A stretch of DNA of 64,000 nucleotides from Verrucomicrobiia bacterium (GCA_019634635.1 JAHCBB010000017.1:1-64000), one strand, 5' to 3'. Positions 8,305-17,323 are shown, counted from the stretch's first letter. A program made the numbers and translations. Notes: a model not told the origin generated them from the letters alone.

Positions 8305-9348
8305 TCACTTCCCGACGTTCGCGCCCCAGGTCTTCTCCGCCATCTCCCTGAAGTTGCCCTGGTGAATCACAAATCCCGGATCCAGGATGACGCTGGCAAC
8401 GTCCCGCCCTTCCCGCAGGGCCACCAGGGCCTCCACGCTCTGCGCCGCCTCGAAATAGACATCCTGGACGCCCGTCGCGTCGAGATAGCCGTCCTGCAGC
8501 ATCTGCCACGCCGTCGCATCGCCATCAATGCCGCCGAGGATCACATGGCCGGGATCGCCGATCCGGTGGTATTTGCCCGCAGCCTTGAGCGCGCTGACGA
8601 TGCTCGGGAACAGGAAGTCGGAACTGGAAAAGATGAATCGGATGCCCGGGTTGGCCTGCAGACCGTTCACCACCCCGGCCTGGGCCTTTTCCTGGTTCCA
8701 CTCCGTCGGGATCCTTGACACGACCTCGATCACGTCCGGTGCCGCGGCCACTGCGGCATCGAAGCCGTCCCGCCGTCCGATGGCATTGATGTCGCCCAGG
8801 TCGCCCATGAGGATCATCGCCTGGTGCTTCCGTCCCGTCTTGCGGGCCTCGCCGATCATGTAGTCCACGGTGGCCCGCGCGAGACCCGGGTTGTCGGCGA
8901 CCACCGCCACTGACGTCGCATCGCTTTGGGCTGCGGGCCGGTTGAAAAGCACGATCGGAATGCCCGCTGCATTGGCCGCCCGGATGGCCGGCAGGCAGGT
9001 CTTGGCGTCCTTGGGGACGAGAATGATGCCGTCCACGCGCCGCGTGATGAAGTTCTTCACCTGCTCCAGCTGCCGGTTGGCATCACCATCGGCAACCGCC
9101 TCCAGCACTTTGAAGCCGCGCCGGGCGCATTCGGACTTCAAGGCCTCGTAGCCGGCCACCCAGTACTCCGTCTGCAGCGTCTCAAACGCGATGCCGACGG
9201 TGAGGCGTTCGGCGGTTCCCGTTGCCGTGGCTCCTTCGGAGGGCTCGTCTCGACCACAGCCGGTCGAAAGTACGGCCATCCACAGGCCGAGGACCGCAGG
9301 GAGGAAACGTCGCCGCGCGAGCAACGCCGGATGGGATGAGGATTTCAT
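8305..9348 (-). CDS. Periplasmic sugar-binding lipoprotein, RbsB-like
   Basis: 347 residues from the ATG at 9348. The N-terminus RRRFLPAVLGLWMAVLSTGC ends in a lipobox (LSTGC) for lipid attachment. The mature part is a periplasmic-binding-protein type 1 fold: TVGIAFETLQTEYW, DGIILVPKD, GIPIVLFNRP, a hinge region AIGRRDGFDAA and GGIDGDATAWQML. This is the solute receptor for the importer encoded just downstream. Binding proteins of this class have been shown to bind D-apiose in other bacteria, so that is the favoured ligand here. The extended frame to 9552 lies in the intergenic gap and is not supported. Confidence 0.9.
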   Translation of the reverse strand: MKSSSHPALLARRRFLPAVLGLWMAVLSTGCGRDEPSEGATATGTAERLTVGIAFETLQTEYWVAGYEALKSECARRGFKVLEAVADGDANRQLEQVKNFITRRVDGIILVPKDAKTCLPAIRAANAAGIPIVLFNRPAAQSDATSVAVVADNPGLARATVDYMIGEARKTGRKHQAMILMGDLGDINAIGRRDGFDAAVAAAPDVIEVVSRIPTEWNQEKAQAGVVNGLQANPGIRFIFSSSDFLFPSIVSALKAAGKYHRIGDPGHVILGGIDGDATAWQMLQDGYLDATGVQDVYFEAAQSVEALVALREGRDVASVILDPGFVIHQGNFREMAEKTWGANVGK

Positions 9349-9442
9349 GGGCGATCGGTGATTCGTGGCGTCGGCTCGTTCAGAAACTGGCAGGGGATTG
9401 AAGGCGCAATGTTTGATCCAGACGGGCACGCGTTCAACCTCA

Positions 9443-11452
9443 TCACGCGGCCTGCGCCGGGGCGTCGGGGAGGATTGTCCCGGGATCCAGCAACAGACGG
9501 AGCGTTGCGAACGGCGGCAGCCCGACCGGCATCCCCGGCGTCCAGCGTTCACCCGGGGCCTGACGAAAGGGTTCCGGCGCGTTCACCGCGCTCCGGACCG
9601 TGGATGCGTCAAGACGACGCCACATGCCGCCACCGGAAATTCCATCAAGTTTCAGCTGCCGGGTTTCCCGGCCGAGGTTGGCCACCCATACGGCGGTGCG
9701 CTCCCCGGTGGCCACGGCCAACGCCGCAAGCCCCTCCCCGGGGTCACCGCACACCTCCAGCACCCGGCCATCCACGCACGCACCGAGATCCGCCAGCACG
9801 TGGAACAGCGGAAACACCCCACCAGCACCCGACGGAAATCGCGCCGGCAACGGAGAGCCGGCGCTGGTCTCCAGGACGCCCTGCCAGCCCGTCGTCTCGT
9901 AGAAAGTGGCTCCGGCCGCGCCGGCCTCTGCCAGCGCCTTCACCATCGCGAGGGTCCAGGCCGCGCCGAACAGGGAGAGTTGCCGCGGATCCACCGCGGA
10001 TGGCAGCTCCCCGGCAGCCTGCGGGGCTTCTGGTCCGGTCGCGTTCGGATTACCTCGCGGGCGCAGGCTCACCGGGGACACGTACAGGGGTCGCCCGGGA
10101 AAATACGCCGCCACACTGGACACCTGTTGGCCCGCTGCCGGCGGGGTTTCGGCAACACTTGAGGTGTCGGCGGCATGCACCTGGGGGTTCATGGACCAGC
10201 AGATGAAATCGGCATCGGCAGGCGGGCGGGAAAGATTGATCTGGTACAGGTCGCCATCGGTGCCCGCCCCGAGCGGGACGTCCGGCAGGGCCTTTCCCAG
10301 ATGTCGGCGGGCCGCCGCCAGCGCCGTCGGCGTGGTGGACCGCCGCCCGCGATGCAGCACCAGCAATCGTGCAATGACGTCCCGAAATCCCCCCAGATGC
10401 GCGGCGACAGACCTCAGGTCCTGCCCGGGGTTCTCGTTGAGGTGCAGCACCACCTCCAGTTGGGCCCCGAGGTCTGCCGCCTCGCTCGCAACGAGAAACA
10501 GACGATCCTGCCACCTGCGCTCCCAAACCCGCAGGTCCACCCGCAGGTGGGCCGGATGCAGGAACTGCAATCGTCGCGCCTGTTCCTCCGTCAGTATCCG
10601 CCCGTGGGTTGCCGCACCCAGGCCAATCCGCGGCAGCCTGAGGGGCGCCGGCGGACGCCGCACCCTGAGGACCGGGACCCGCGGCGCTTCGGAAATGACG
10701 ATGGTCGGTCGCGATGCCGGCGTTGGGGCCTCGGGTCCATGCCACCGCAGCACCACTTCCTGCCGGACCCGCGTGCCCTCGCGGATTTCCATGGGGAACG
10801 GCAGGCGAAGGGGCGTCCCATAGGTCTTGAAGCTCGCGTCAATCCAGTTGCGCTGGTCCTCGGTCTCAAAGGCATCGCCGGCAAATCGCACCTCGGCCCA
10901 CAGCCCCGGGGACACCTCATGTGCCAGGCCGGCAAGGTCGTGCAGCCACCGGACCGGCTGCTCCGCCGCGATGATCCCGGGAAACCGCATTTGCTGCCCG
11001 GTCCCGTTGCCATAGAGCGCACGACATGGGGTTCCCGCACATTCGCGGATGGGGTGCAGGACGCAGAGGCCGATGCGGTTGCGGAGGAATGTGGCCCGCG
11101 CCTCGCCGTCCAGGACAAATCGCACGGTGCCGGCGGCATCCCCGGTGATCGTTGCCTGCCAGGCGAAGTGGACCGGACCCCGCTGGTGGACCTGGGTGTA
11201 CCCGACGACAAAACCGTCGCCGGAATCGTCCACGACGAGATGCGAAATCACCCCCGGCACGGTGCCCCAGTTGGCATCCCGCACGGCGCCATAAATCCGG
11301 CGGAGCACCTCCCGTCCGTTCCGGCGCAGCGTGCGCAGGTCTCCCGCCTCGAAGACCATGGACACCGGACCGGCCCGAAGTTCGCGCCGCTCCGGCAGCG
11401 GATCATCGCTGCCGTGCCGCAGCATGGAATCACTGGCGGGAACACCGTTCAT
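9443..11452 (-). CDS. apnL: Probable D-apionolactone lactonase (ApnL-like)
   Basis: 669 residues; the ATG at 11452 overlaps the stop of the preceding dehydrogenase gene (ATGA). No signal peptide, so cytoplasmic. The N-terminal ~330 residues look beta-rich (SMVFEAGDLRTLRRNGREV, then GPVHFAWQATITGD). The rest resembles a TIM-barrel-like domain with a late beta cap. I see no standard glycosidase motif. Size, lack of an export signal and position next to the oxidoisomerase, DUF1537 kinase and RuBisCO-like genes match ApnL, which opens D-apionolactone to D-apionate. The call rests mainly on context; a cytoplasmic glycoside hydrolase is the alternative. Confidence 0.62.
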   Translation of the reverse strand: MNGVPASDSMLRHGSDDPLPERRELRAGPVSMVFEAGDLRTLRRNGREVLRRIYGAVRDANWGTVPGVISHLVVDDSGDGFVVGYTQVHQRGPVHFAWQATITGDAAGTVRFVLDGEARATFLRNRIGLCVLHPIRECAGTPCRALYGNGTGQQMRFPGIIAAEQPVRWLHDLAGLAHEVSPGLWAEVRFAGDAFETEDQRNWIDASFKTYGTPLRLPFPMEIREGTRVRQEVVLRWHGPEAPTPASRPTIVISEAPRVPVLRVRRPPAPLRLPRIGLGAATHGRILTEEQARRLQFLHPAHLRVDLRVWERRWQDRLFLVASEAADLGAQLEVVLHLNENPGQDLRSVAAHLGGFRDVIARLLVLHRGRRSTTPTALAAARRHLGKALPDVPLGAGTDGDLYQINLSRPPADADFICWSMNPQVHAADTSSVAETPPAAGQQVSSVAAYFPGRPLYVSPVSLRPRGNPNATGPEAPQAAGELPSAVDPRQLSLFGAAWTLAMVKALAEAGAAGATFYETTGWQGVLETSAGSPLPARFPSGAGGVFPLFHVLADLGACVDGRVLEVCGDPGEGLAALAVATGERTAVWVANLGRETRQLKLDGISGGGMWRRLDASTVRSAVNAPEPFRQAPGERWTPGMPVGLPPFATLRLLLDPGTILPDAPAQAA

Positions 11453-12288
11453 GGCTGGGCGCGAACGATCCGTTCCACCTGTTCGCGCACGCTCACCGGC
11501 TCGAACACTTGTTTCCAGTCCGGACGCATGAGGCGGTGACGTCCGTACTCGGCGATCAGCCGCGCACCATCCGAAAAGGGAAATGGCGCCTTCCCAAAGG
11601 CGATGCCGAGTTCGACCTTGATGTGACCGTAAAGGAAATCCTCGGCGGCCGCCCGGGGTACGCCCCGCCGCACCGCCTCCTCCAACGCCTCCCGCAGGGC
11701 CATTACCAACGCGATGCCGCACGTCTCGGCCATCGTCGGCTCCAGGATGGCCATCTGCTCGACGGTCACGCGGTGCGCCCGGGTGACCGGCGCATAAATG
11801 TCCCGCGCGATGCGTTCCCCGGTGGCATAGGCCGCCTCAGGACCCTGCATCAGCGCGCAGACGACCGCCTGACGCGCATGAATCCCCCCGAAGAAATCGT
11901 CCCGCTCCGCGGGAGTTTCGAAGTGGTCGAACACATCGGGATGGCACGGGTGGGTCACAAAGTAGCTGATATCCGCGCGCGCCGGCAGCGCGCCGGCATG
12001 GGCGACAGCGGGGTCGAGGGTGATGACAAGGCATTGCGATTTCAGGTGCGGCACCACCTCCCGGGCGACCTCGCTGAGCACGCGGTCCGGCACCGCGAGG
12101 ATGACGGCATCCGCCGCCGCCAGGGCCTCACCGCGTGGCGTGGGCCCAACGCCGCGTTGACTCAAAGCTTCGAGGCCGCGCGTCCCCGTCTCGACGTAAA
12201 GCATCCGGTAACCCGGATGATCCCGCAGATGGTCGGTAATCCGGCAGCCCATCTTGCCGCCGGCGCCGATGAGGGAGAGGGTGGTCAT
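11449..12288 (-). CDS. apnO: Probable D-apionate oxidoisomerase (ApnO-like)
   Basis: 279 residues from the ATG at 12288; another in-frame ATG sits three codons upstream. It opens with an NAD(P) Rossmann motif at the very N-terminus (LIGAGGKMG) and a strand ending in an acidic residue (YVETG). The middle carries THPCHPDVFDHFETP and the C-terminal half is helical (YGHIKVELGIAFG). This is the phosphogluconate-dehydrogenase-like family that includes ApnO, which oxidises and rearranges D-apionate to 3-oxo-isoapionate. It overlaps the lactonase gene by 4 bases and follows the kinase gene after 27 bases, supporting one transcript and one pathway. Confidence 0.75.
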   Translation of the reverse strand: MTTLSLIGAGGKMGCRITDHLRDHPGYRMLYVETGTRGLEALSQRGVGPTPRGEALAAADAVILAVPDRVLSEVAREVVPHLKSQCLVITLDPAVAHAGALPARADISYFVTHPCHPDVFDHFETPAERDDFFGGIHARQAVVCALMQGPEAAYATGERIARDIYAPVTRAHRVTVEQMAILEPTMAETCGIALVMALREALEEAVRRGVPRAAAEDFLYGHIKVELGIAFGKAPFPFSDGARLIAEYGRHRLMRPDWKQVFEPVSVREQVERIVRAQP

Positions 12289-12315
12289 TGGAAACATTTG
12301 TTGAGAATGCCGCCA

Positions 12316-13680
12316 TCACGAGGCGCCGGGAACTCCGCAAAGCACGTCCGCGAAAAATGACGGGTGTCCGACCTGCCCACCCTTGAACACGATCTCGCGT
12401 CCGTGCGCCACCCGTCCCGGGGCATAAACCCGGCACACCGGAGATCCAGGTGCCATCGGCCCACGATACTCCAGCGCTTCAACTCCCATGGCCCGGGCCA
12501 CATGGGTCGAGGTGTCGCCACCGCAAACCACCGCGCGGGGCAGTCCGGTCCGCTTCAGCAACTGCTCCAGCAACCCGCCGAGTTGCAGTCCAAGCTTCTC
12601 CGGGTCCGTGGGCGGCATCCGCGAACTCCCGCACGCATCCTCCGGACCCCGGCTGCTCCGCAGCACCACGCTGCGCCCCTGCCCGAGCAAGGCCAGCGCC
12701 TGCTCCAGCAGCCGGCGTCTCGCCCCCTCGTCGGCCAGCGGACCCGGGCCCGCATCCAATGCGACGAATCCCTGTTCCACCGCCACGGCGATCTGTCGTG
12801 CCGTCACCGGCGAGCAGCTCCCTGAGACACACACCAGCTGTTCCACGGTCTCAAGGCCGCATGCGTCCGCGGTCGCAACGGAAACCCGGCGTCGCCAGTG
12901 CGCGACCAGCGCATACTCCATCCCGCTCGATCCCACGACAAAGAGCGGAACGTTGCGCACAAGGTCCTCAATCACCCGGCCGATGACGGGCAGATGCGCC
13001 TCGCGAAGGGTGTCAAAAAGGACCACCGGAGCCGGCACCCCGGGGGCCACCGTCCACCCGGGATCCCCGGGCTGCTCCAACTGCAACACGTCCACCAGCT
13101 TCACGGGCAAATCCGTCTGCGCCGCCAGGACCCGCCGCAAATCGGATTCCGTCATCGGGGTCACCGGATGCCGGCTCATGGTCGGATGGCGGTCCAGCCG
13201 GTACGGCTCGGTGTCGAGTCCCGAGCGTGCGAACAGATTGCCGAAAACCACATACCGCCCGAGCACCGGCGCTCCGACCACCAGGGGCGTCGGCTGTTCC
13301 CCGAAAACCTTTCGTCCGAGCTCGATTGCGCGACCGACCGACCCCGTCGTCGGGGACGAATCAAAGGTTGAGCACACCTTGTAGTGGATGATGGGTGCGC
13401 CGCTCGCGCGAAGGGCCTCAAACGCCGGGGGCAGCTCCCGCTCCATTTGCTCCGGCGTCAGGGTTCGCGATCCCCCCGCGACGCCGAACGCACGGATCCC
13501 GGGGAACCTTGCAAGCTGCTGCGCCGTTGGCGGACGCAGGAAAAGTACAGTGGAAATTCCCGCACGCGACAGCGCCTCGAGCACATCGGTGGACCCGGTA
13601 AAGTCATCCCCGTAGTAGGCCAGGCACAATGAAGCCTTGCCGTCCGCACGATCGGCTTCGGTGGGTCGGGTCGGTGTCAT
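12316..13680 (-). CDS. oiaK: Four-carbon acid sugar kinase family protein, probable 3-oxo-isoapionate kinase
   Basis: 454 residues from the ATG at 13680. It is a DUF1537 kinase: the N-terminal substrate domain has AYYGDDFTGSTDVLEAL with the invariant Asp pair, and the C-terminal nucleotide domain has VCGGDTSTHVARAMG and the late GREIVFKGGQVGHP block. Members phosphorylate sugar acids such as threonate, erythronate and 3-oxo-isoapionate. With an ApnO-like gene directly downstream and a RuBisCO-like protein directly upstream, 3-oxo-isoapionate is the likely substrate, giving its 4-phosphate. A tetronate kinase role is the alternative, but the enzymes that usually accompany it are absent. Confidence 0.8.
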   Translation of the reverse strand: MTPTRPTEADRADGKASLCLAYYGDDFTGSTDVLEALSRAGISTVLFLRPPTAQQLARFPGIRAFGVAGGSRTLTPEQMERELPPAFEALRASGAPIIHYKVCSTFDSSPTTGSVGRAIELGRKVFGEQPTPLVVGAPVLGRYVVFGNLFARSGLDTEPYRLDRHPTMSRHPVTPMTESDLRRVLAAQTDLPVKLVDVLQLEQPGDPGWTVAPGVPAPVVLFDTLREAHLPVIGRVIEDLVRNVPLFVVGSSGMEYALVAHWRRRVSVATADACGLETVEQLVCVSGSCSPVTARQIAVAVEQGFVALDAGPGPLADEGARRRLLEQALALLGQGRSVVLRSSRGPEDACGSSRMPPTDPEKLGLQLGGLLEQLLKRTGLPRAVVCGGDTSTHVARAMGVEALEYRGPMAPGSPVCRVYAPGRVAHGREIVFKGGQVGHPSFFADVLCGVPGAS

Positions 13681-13705
13681 GCGATCGTGTGTGTCCGCTC
13701 CCCGG

Positions 13706-14977
13706 TCATCCACGACCCCCAAACGCCACGAGACTCGCCGCCAGTTCCGGGTGCGCCGCCGCATGAGCAACGAGATCCACGCCCTGCACCGCCGCCTCCC
13801 AGGCCTGACGGAGCGCCCGCAGACCAGCAGCCGGGCCCATCGGATGCGCCATGATGCCTCCGCCTGCAAGGTACATCAGGTCGGTGGTCCCCGAACGTCG
13901 GTAGGTCTCCGGCGCCTGGCCGCCCCATTGCCCCGAGCTGATCACCGGTACGGCGGTGTCGTCCGGACGAAACATCGGTGTGCGACAGGCCACGAGGCTT
14001 CGGACCACCGAGTCGTCCGGCTCCCAGAACTTGTTTCGCAGCCCGTTGACGTGCAGGTGGTCGACTCCCACCAGACGCCAAAGCTTCTGCCAGGCCGGAA
14101 ACTCAACCCCCAGGAGCGGATGCCTGGAATACAGGCCCCAACCATTGCGGTGACCATGGATTGGCAGCGCCGTCCGCCGCCGCAATTCCAGCAGCCCCGG
14201 CAGCCCCACGCTGTGCAGGCTCACCATCACACAGGTGCCGCCCGCGGACTGCACGGCCTCCTGGTGTCGGAACATCGCGTCCAGATCGTCGGTGATGTTG
14301 AAGGCATACATCAGCTTTCGCCCCGTCCGGTCCGCCAGTTCACGAATGACCCGCATCACGGCATGCACCCGGTCCCGAAGCGGGCATTGCGGACCGTCCG
14401 CCTGCAACTCGTCGTCCTTGATGAAGTCAATGCCCGCCTCCCCCAACTGACGAACCAGCGACGCGGTCTGGTCCGCGGTCAGCCCCACGCTGGGCTTCAC
14501 GATGGTGCCCAGGATCGGGCGCCCCTCCACACCCGCCAGACGACGGGTGCCTGCGATGCTGAACGCCGGCCCCGGGTACTTGGCGCCAAATGAAGGGGGC
14601 AGCTCCAGGTCGAGCAGCTTGCATCCGGAATGGTCCGATAGCTCGTAGAGATTGCCGCACACGGTGGCCAGGAGGGTCGGCAGGTTCGGACCCAGATTGC
14701 CGATGGGGAACTCGAGGGTCAGCACCGCCCGCCGGTAACCTGCGGGACCGGCGCCGCCGGACGGACGGCATCCGCCCGGCAGGCTGGGTTCCGGGACGCT
14801 CTCCAGCGGTTCGATTCGCAGCACCCGCGCCCGCGCCCGTGCCTTGAGTTCCTCGGTCTCTCCGGGCACCGGCAGGAAGGTCCCCGACGATTGCTCGCCC
14901 GCGATCGTTTCGGCCACCTGTTCCAGCGGGAGACAGGTCTCGATGCGGTATCGGGCGATGATGGACTCGGGCGACAT
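13706..14977 (-). CDS. RuBisCO-like protein acting on 3-oxo-isoapionate 4-phosphate (OiaX/OiaT type)
   Basis: 423 residues with the large-subunit RuBisCO fold. The catalytic KPxxGL motif is present (ILGTIVKPSVGL, Lys161), as is the carbamylation/metal site (GIDFIKDDE; Lys187, Asp189, Glu190). Other conserved positions are the LPIHGHRNGWG histidines and a C-terminal GGGIMAHPMGP phosphate loop. It therefore looks catalytically competent rather than decayed. Next to an oiaK-like kinase, the likely reaction is decarboxylation of 3-oxo-isoapionate 4-phosphate to L-erythrulose 1-phosphate (OiaX). The transcarboxylase/hydrolase reaction giving 3-phosphoglycerate and glycolate (OiaT) is possible, and sequence reading alone does not decide between them. 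Confidence 0.85.
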   Translation of the reverse strand: MSPESIIARYRIETCLPLEQVAETIAGEQSSGTFLPVPGETEELKARARARVLRIEPLESVPEPSLPGGCRPSGGAGPAGYRRAVLTLEFPIGNLGPNLPTLLATVCGNLYELSDHSGCKLLDLELPPSFGAKYPGPAFSIAGTRRLAGVEGRPILGTIVKPSVGLTADQTASLVRQLGEAGIDFIKDDELQADGPQCPLRDRVHAVMRVIRELADRTGRKLMYAFNITDDLDAMFRHQEAVQSAGGTCVMVSLHSVGLPGLLELRRRTALPIHGHRNGWGLYSRHPLLGVEFPAWQKLWRLVGVDHLHVNGLRNKFWEPDDSVVRSLVACRTPMFRPDDTAVPVISSGQWGGQAPETYRRSGTTDLMYLAGGGIMAHPMGPAAGLRALRQAWEAAVQGVDLVAHAAAHPELAASLVAFGGRG

Positions 14978-15082
14978 GGATCAGAAATTCGCCAGCCACA
15001 GGGGCGGACGAAGGCAGCACCGTCTTCAGGATTGACCTGGAATGCTATCCGGATCCGCGGACGAAGGCCTTGAACATTTGAG
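14978..15082 (-). promoter_or_regulatory. Possible internal promoter/operator between araC and the RuBisCO-like gene
   Basis: This 105-base gap is the widest in the operon and directly precedes the metabolic genes. Read on the minus strand it holds GTTGACTCAAATGTTCAAGG near 15085-15066, which includes a consensus-like TTGACT and an imperfect AACGTT/AATGTT symmetry. No convincing -10 box follows at the right spacing. An AraC-type activator site with a weak promoter would fit this layout. The reading is tentative. Confidence 0.25.
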
Positions 15083-16174
15083 TCAACGTTTGGGACGGAC
15101 CGGCCCCCTCCGCCGCTCGCGAGGGTCCCCGTCCAGGGAGACTCCGTCCGCCCTGCCGCCCCTGCACTCAGGCGCCGGCCCGGTCGTCTGGGCGCGGTGC
15201 TGGGAGGGGGTGCGCCCGAAGGTCTGGCGGAAGCGGCGGTCGAAATGGCTCTGATCGCAGAAGCCGAGGCGGCAGGCGATGGCCGCCACCGATTCCCCGG
15301 TCTCCTCCAGCAATGCGACGGCGTGGGTCATGCGCACGCGGTTGACATAATGACTGAATGTCATGCCCGACGCCCGCTTGAACGCCCGGGAAAACACCGC
15401 CGGACTCATGCCGGCGAGACGGGCCGCCGCTCCAAGGGGGAACCGGACCGCATACTGGTCGCGGACCCGGTCAAGCACCGGCTTCAGCCTCACGGCCAGC
15501 GCCTGACGGCGCAACAGTTCAGCCCGCTCCAGCATCGAGCCCCGGAACTCCTGGATCATTGAATTCAGCAGCACGAGCAGCCACGCCTTGCACCCGGCCT
15601 CCCGGTGAGGAAGGGACAGATCGAAATGGAACCGCAGCAACCGCGCCAGCGCGTCATGGGCTTCCGCCGCCAGGGATGACCTTGCGCGCAGGACATGGGG
15701 GCGCCCCTCAATGCGGCGATGGAACGGGATCAGGAATGCAGCGTCGGTCGGTGGCGACCCCGCCGAGAACAGGCACTCGGGGAGAAACGACAGAACGACA
15801 ACCCGCGAGTCGAGCCCGGGGCTGTCGGCCACCTGATGCGGCTTCAGGTGATCCACCACGAGCACGTCGCCGGGTTCCAAAGCGGCCTCGAGGTCACCCA
15901 TCCGCTCCGTCATCGGCCCGTCGAGCGGGATCAACAACTCGAGGCGCTCATGCCAGGTGGGCCGCCGGGTGACCGCACCCTCGCGGAAATGAAACAGGCT
16001 GACGGCGAACGGAAACCCTGCCGGAAGCTCCAGGGAGTGGCGCCCGCGGGCGTCCAGCAGATGTCCGATCCGGTGCGGCCGGAATTCCAGTCCGGACGCC
16101 ACCTCCAGGAGACGCTGGAACGATCCGGATCCCACCCGATCCGTGACCGTCCGGCGCGATGCGGAGGGCGTCAT
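15083..16174 (-). CDS. AraC-family transcriptional regulator
   Basis: 363 residues; its ATG overlaps the stop of the upstream dehydrogenase gene (ATGA at 16171-16174). The first ~190 residues form a cupin-like sensor domain (ALEPGDVLVVDHLKPHQVAD). The last ~100 are the double helix-turn-helix of AraC/XylS proteins, with AARLAGMSPAVFSRAFKRAS and the second-helix signature IACRLGFCDQSHFDRRFRQ followed by FGRTPSQHR. It is probably the local regulator of the sugar operon, sensing the sugar or an early product. It sits inside the operon rather than being divergent, so it would be co-expressed with its targets. Confidence 0.92.
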   Translation of the reverse strand: MTPSASRRTVTDRVGSGSFQRLLEVASGLEFRPHRIGHLLDARGRHSLELPAGFPFAVSLFHFREGAVTRRPTWHERLELLIPLDGPMTERMGDLEAALEPGDVLVVDHLKPHQVADSPGLDSRVVVLSFLPECLFSAGSPPTDAAFLIPFHRRIEGRPHVLRARSSLAAEAHDALARLLRFHFDLSLPHREAGCKAWLLVLLNSMIQEFRGSMLERAELLRRQALAVRLKPVLDRVRDQYAVRFPLGAAARLAGMSPAVFSRAFKRASGMTFSHYVNRVRMTHAVALLEETGESVAAIACRLGFCDQSHFDRRFRQTFGRTPSQHRAQTTGPAPECRGGRADGVSLDGDPRERRRGPVRPKR

Positions 16175-17214
16175 CCTGGGTCTCCTCCCAGCCGCACCAC
16201 CGAATCGCGACGTGCGGAGTCGTACGCGGCGAAGGTGAGCTCCATGGTGCGGAGATTGTCCGCACCCGTCGTCTCCGCAGGCGGCCCGCCCTCAAGGGCC
16301 TTCAGGAGGTTTCGCAGGCATGGCACCAGGCTGGCCTGCGCCACCTCGTACGCGGGATCCGCCCACGGATACCGCGGGGGAGCGTGGCGCCGGCAATGCA
16401 CCCCTTCGCGAGTGGAAACGCGCAGCCAGTAGTCTGCGGTCACCTCCGCCGTGCCAAGCGGCCCCTCCACGAACGCCAGCGTCTGCGGAAACACCTCCCG
16501 CTCCAACGGGGCCTTCGCATATCCCAATTCCACGATCACGCTGGTGCGCTCCGGCCCCATCGCGAGCAGCAGCGTGGCCACATTTTCTCCCCGGACCTCC
16601 GGCGCCAGGGTTCGATGCGTCTGGCAATACACCGTGCGCGCCTCGCCGAATGCGGCGCGGGCAACATCCAGCAGGTGGACGCCCAGGTCGGTGAGGATGA
16701 ATCGTTCCAGCGTCCGCAGGGCCGGTTGACTCGCCCAGACATCGAAGCCCGAGATCAGGGTAAGGCGGGCGCGAAACGGCGGGCCCAGCATCCCCGACCG
16801 CAAGGTGTCCAACAGGGCACGCATGGGCGCCTGCCAGCGCCAGTTCTCATGGACCAGGAACAGCGTCCCGGTCCGCTCAAAGGCCGCCACCATCGCACGG
16901 GCATCCCGCAGCGAGGCCGCCATCGGTTTTTGGCAGATGCAGGGGATTCGGTGCCGCGCACAGAGCAGCGACAGGGGCTTGTGCCCCCCAACCTCGGTGA
17001 TGTTGTCCACAAAATCCGGCCGCACCTCCTCCAACAACCGGACCGGGTCATCGTAAACCGCGGGCACCCCGAGCTCGCGGGCAAACGACGTGGCGCGATC
17101 GCGCGACCGGTTGTAGACCGCGACGCATTCGGTGCCGCCCAACTCGCGCCACGCGGCCAGCTGGACGCGCGCCCAGAAGCCGGCGCCCAGGATGGCAAAT
17201 CGAAGCGGGGGCAT
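16171..17214 (-). CDS. apsD: Gfo/Idh/MocA oxidoreductase, probable D-apiose dehydrogenase (ApsD-like)
   Basis: 347 residues from the ATG at 17214, with GGAG about 11 bases upstream. N-terminal Rossmann domain: LRFAILGAGFWARVQLAAW. The family lysine/proline motif CQKPMA aligns with the usual EKP, here with Gln in place of Glu. The C-terminal alpha/beta domain carries HENWRWQAPMRALLDTL and ILTDLGVHLLDVARAAFGEA, where the Asp and His fit the catalytic positions. ApsD, which makes D-apionolactone from D-apiose with NAD, belongs to this family, and every later pathway step follows on the same strand. As first gene of the operon it would catalyse the first step. Confidence 0.75.
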   Translation of the reverse strand: MPPLRFAILGAGFWARVQLAAWRELGGTECVAVYNRSRDRATSFARELGVPAVYDDPVRLLEEVRPDFVDNITEVGGHKPLSLLCARHRIPCICQKPMAASLRDARAMVAAFERTGTLFLVHENWRWQAPMRALLDTLRSGMLGPPFRARLTLISGFDVWASQPALRTLERFILTDLGVHLLDVARAAFGEARTVYCQTHRTLAPEVRGENVATLLLAMGPERTSVIVELGYAKAPLEREVFPQTLAFVEGPLGTAEVTADYWLRVSTREGVHCRRHAPPRYPWADPAYEVAQASLVPCLRNLLKALEGGPPAETTGADNLRTMELTFAAYDSARRDSVVRLGGDPG

Positions 17215-17323
17215 GCCCGGGTGATACTCCACGCTGGTGGCCGCGCCAAGCCCCGGGACGGCCACAGAATGCTGCGACGCGCTCCAGGAATCGAGGAGGG
17301 CGGCTCCTGCCGCTCGTCGGCGG

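Noticed and set aside
10175..11539. 454-codon plus-strand frame antisense to the lactonase gene
   Set aside because: Shadow composition, overlaps a gene that fits the operon with ATGA coupling.
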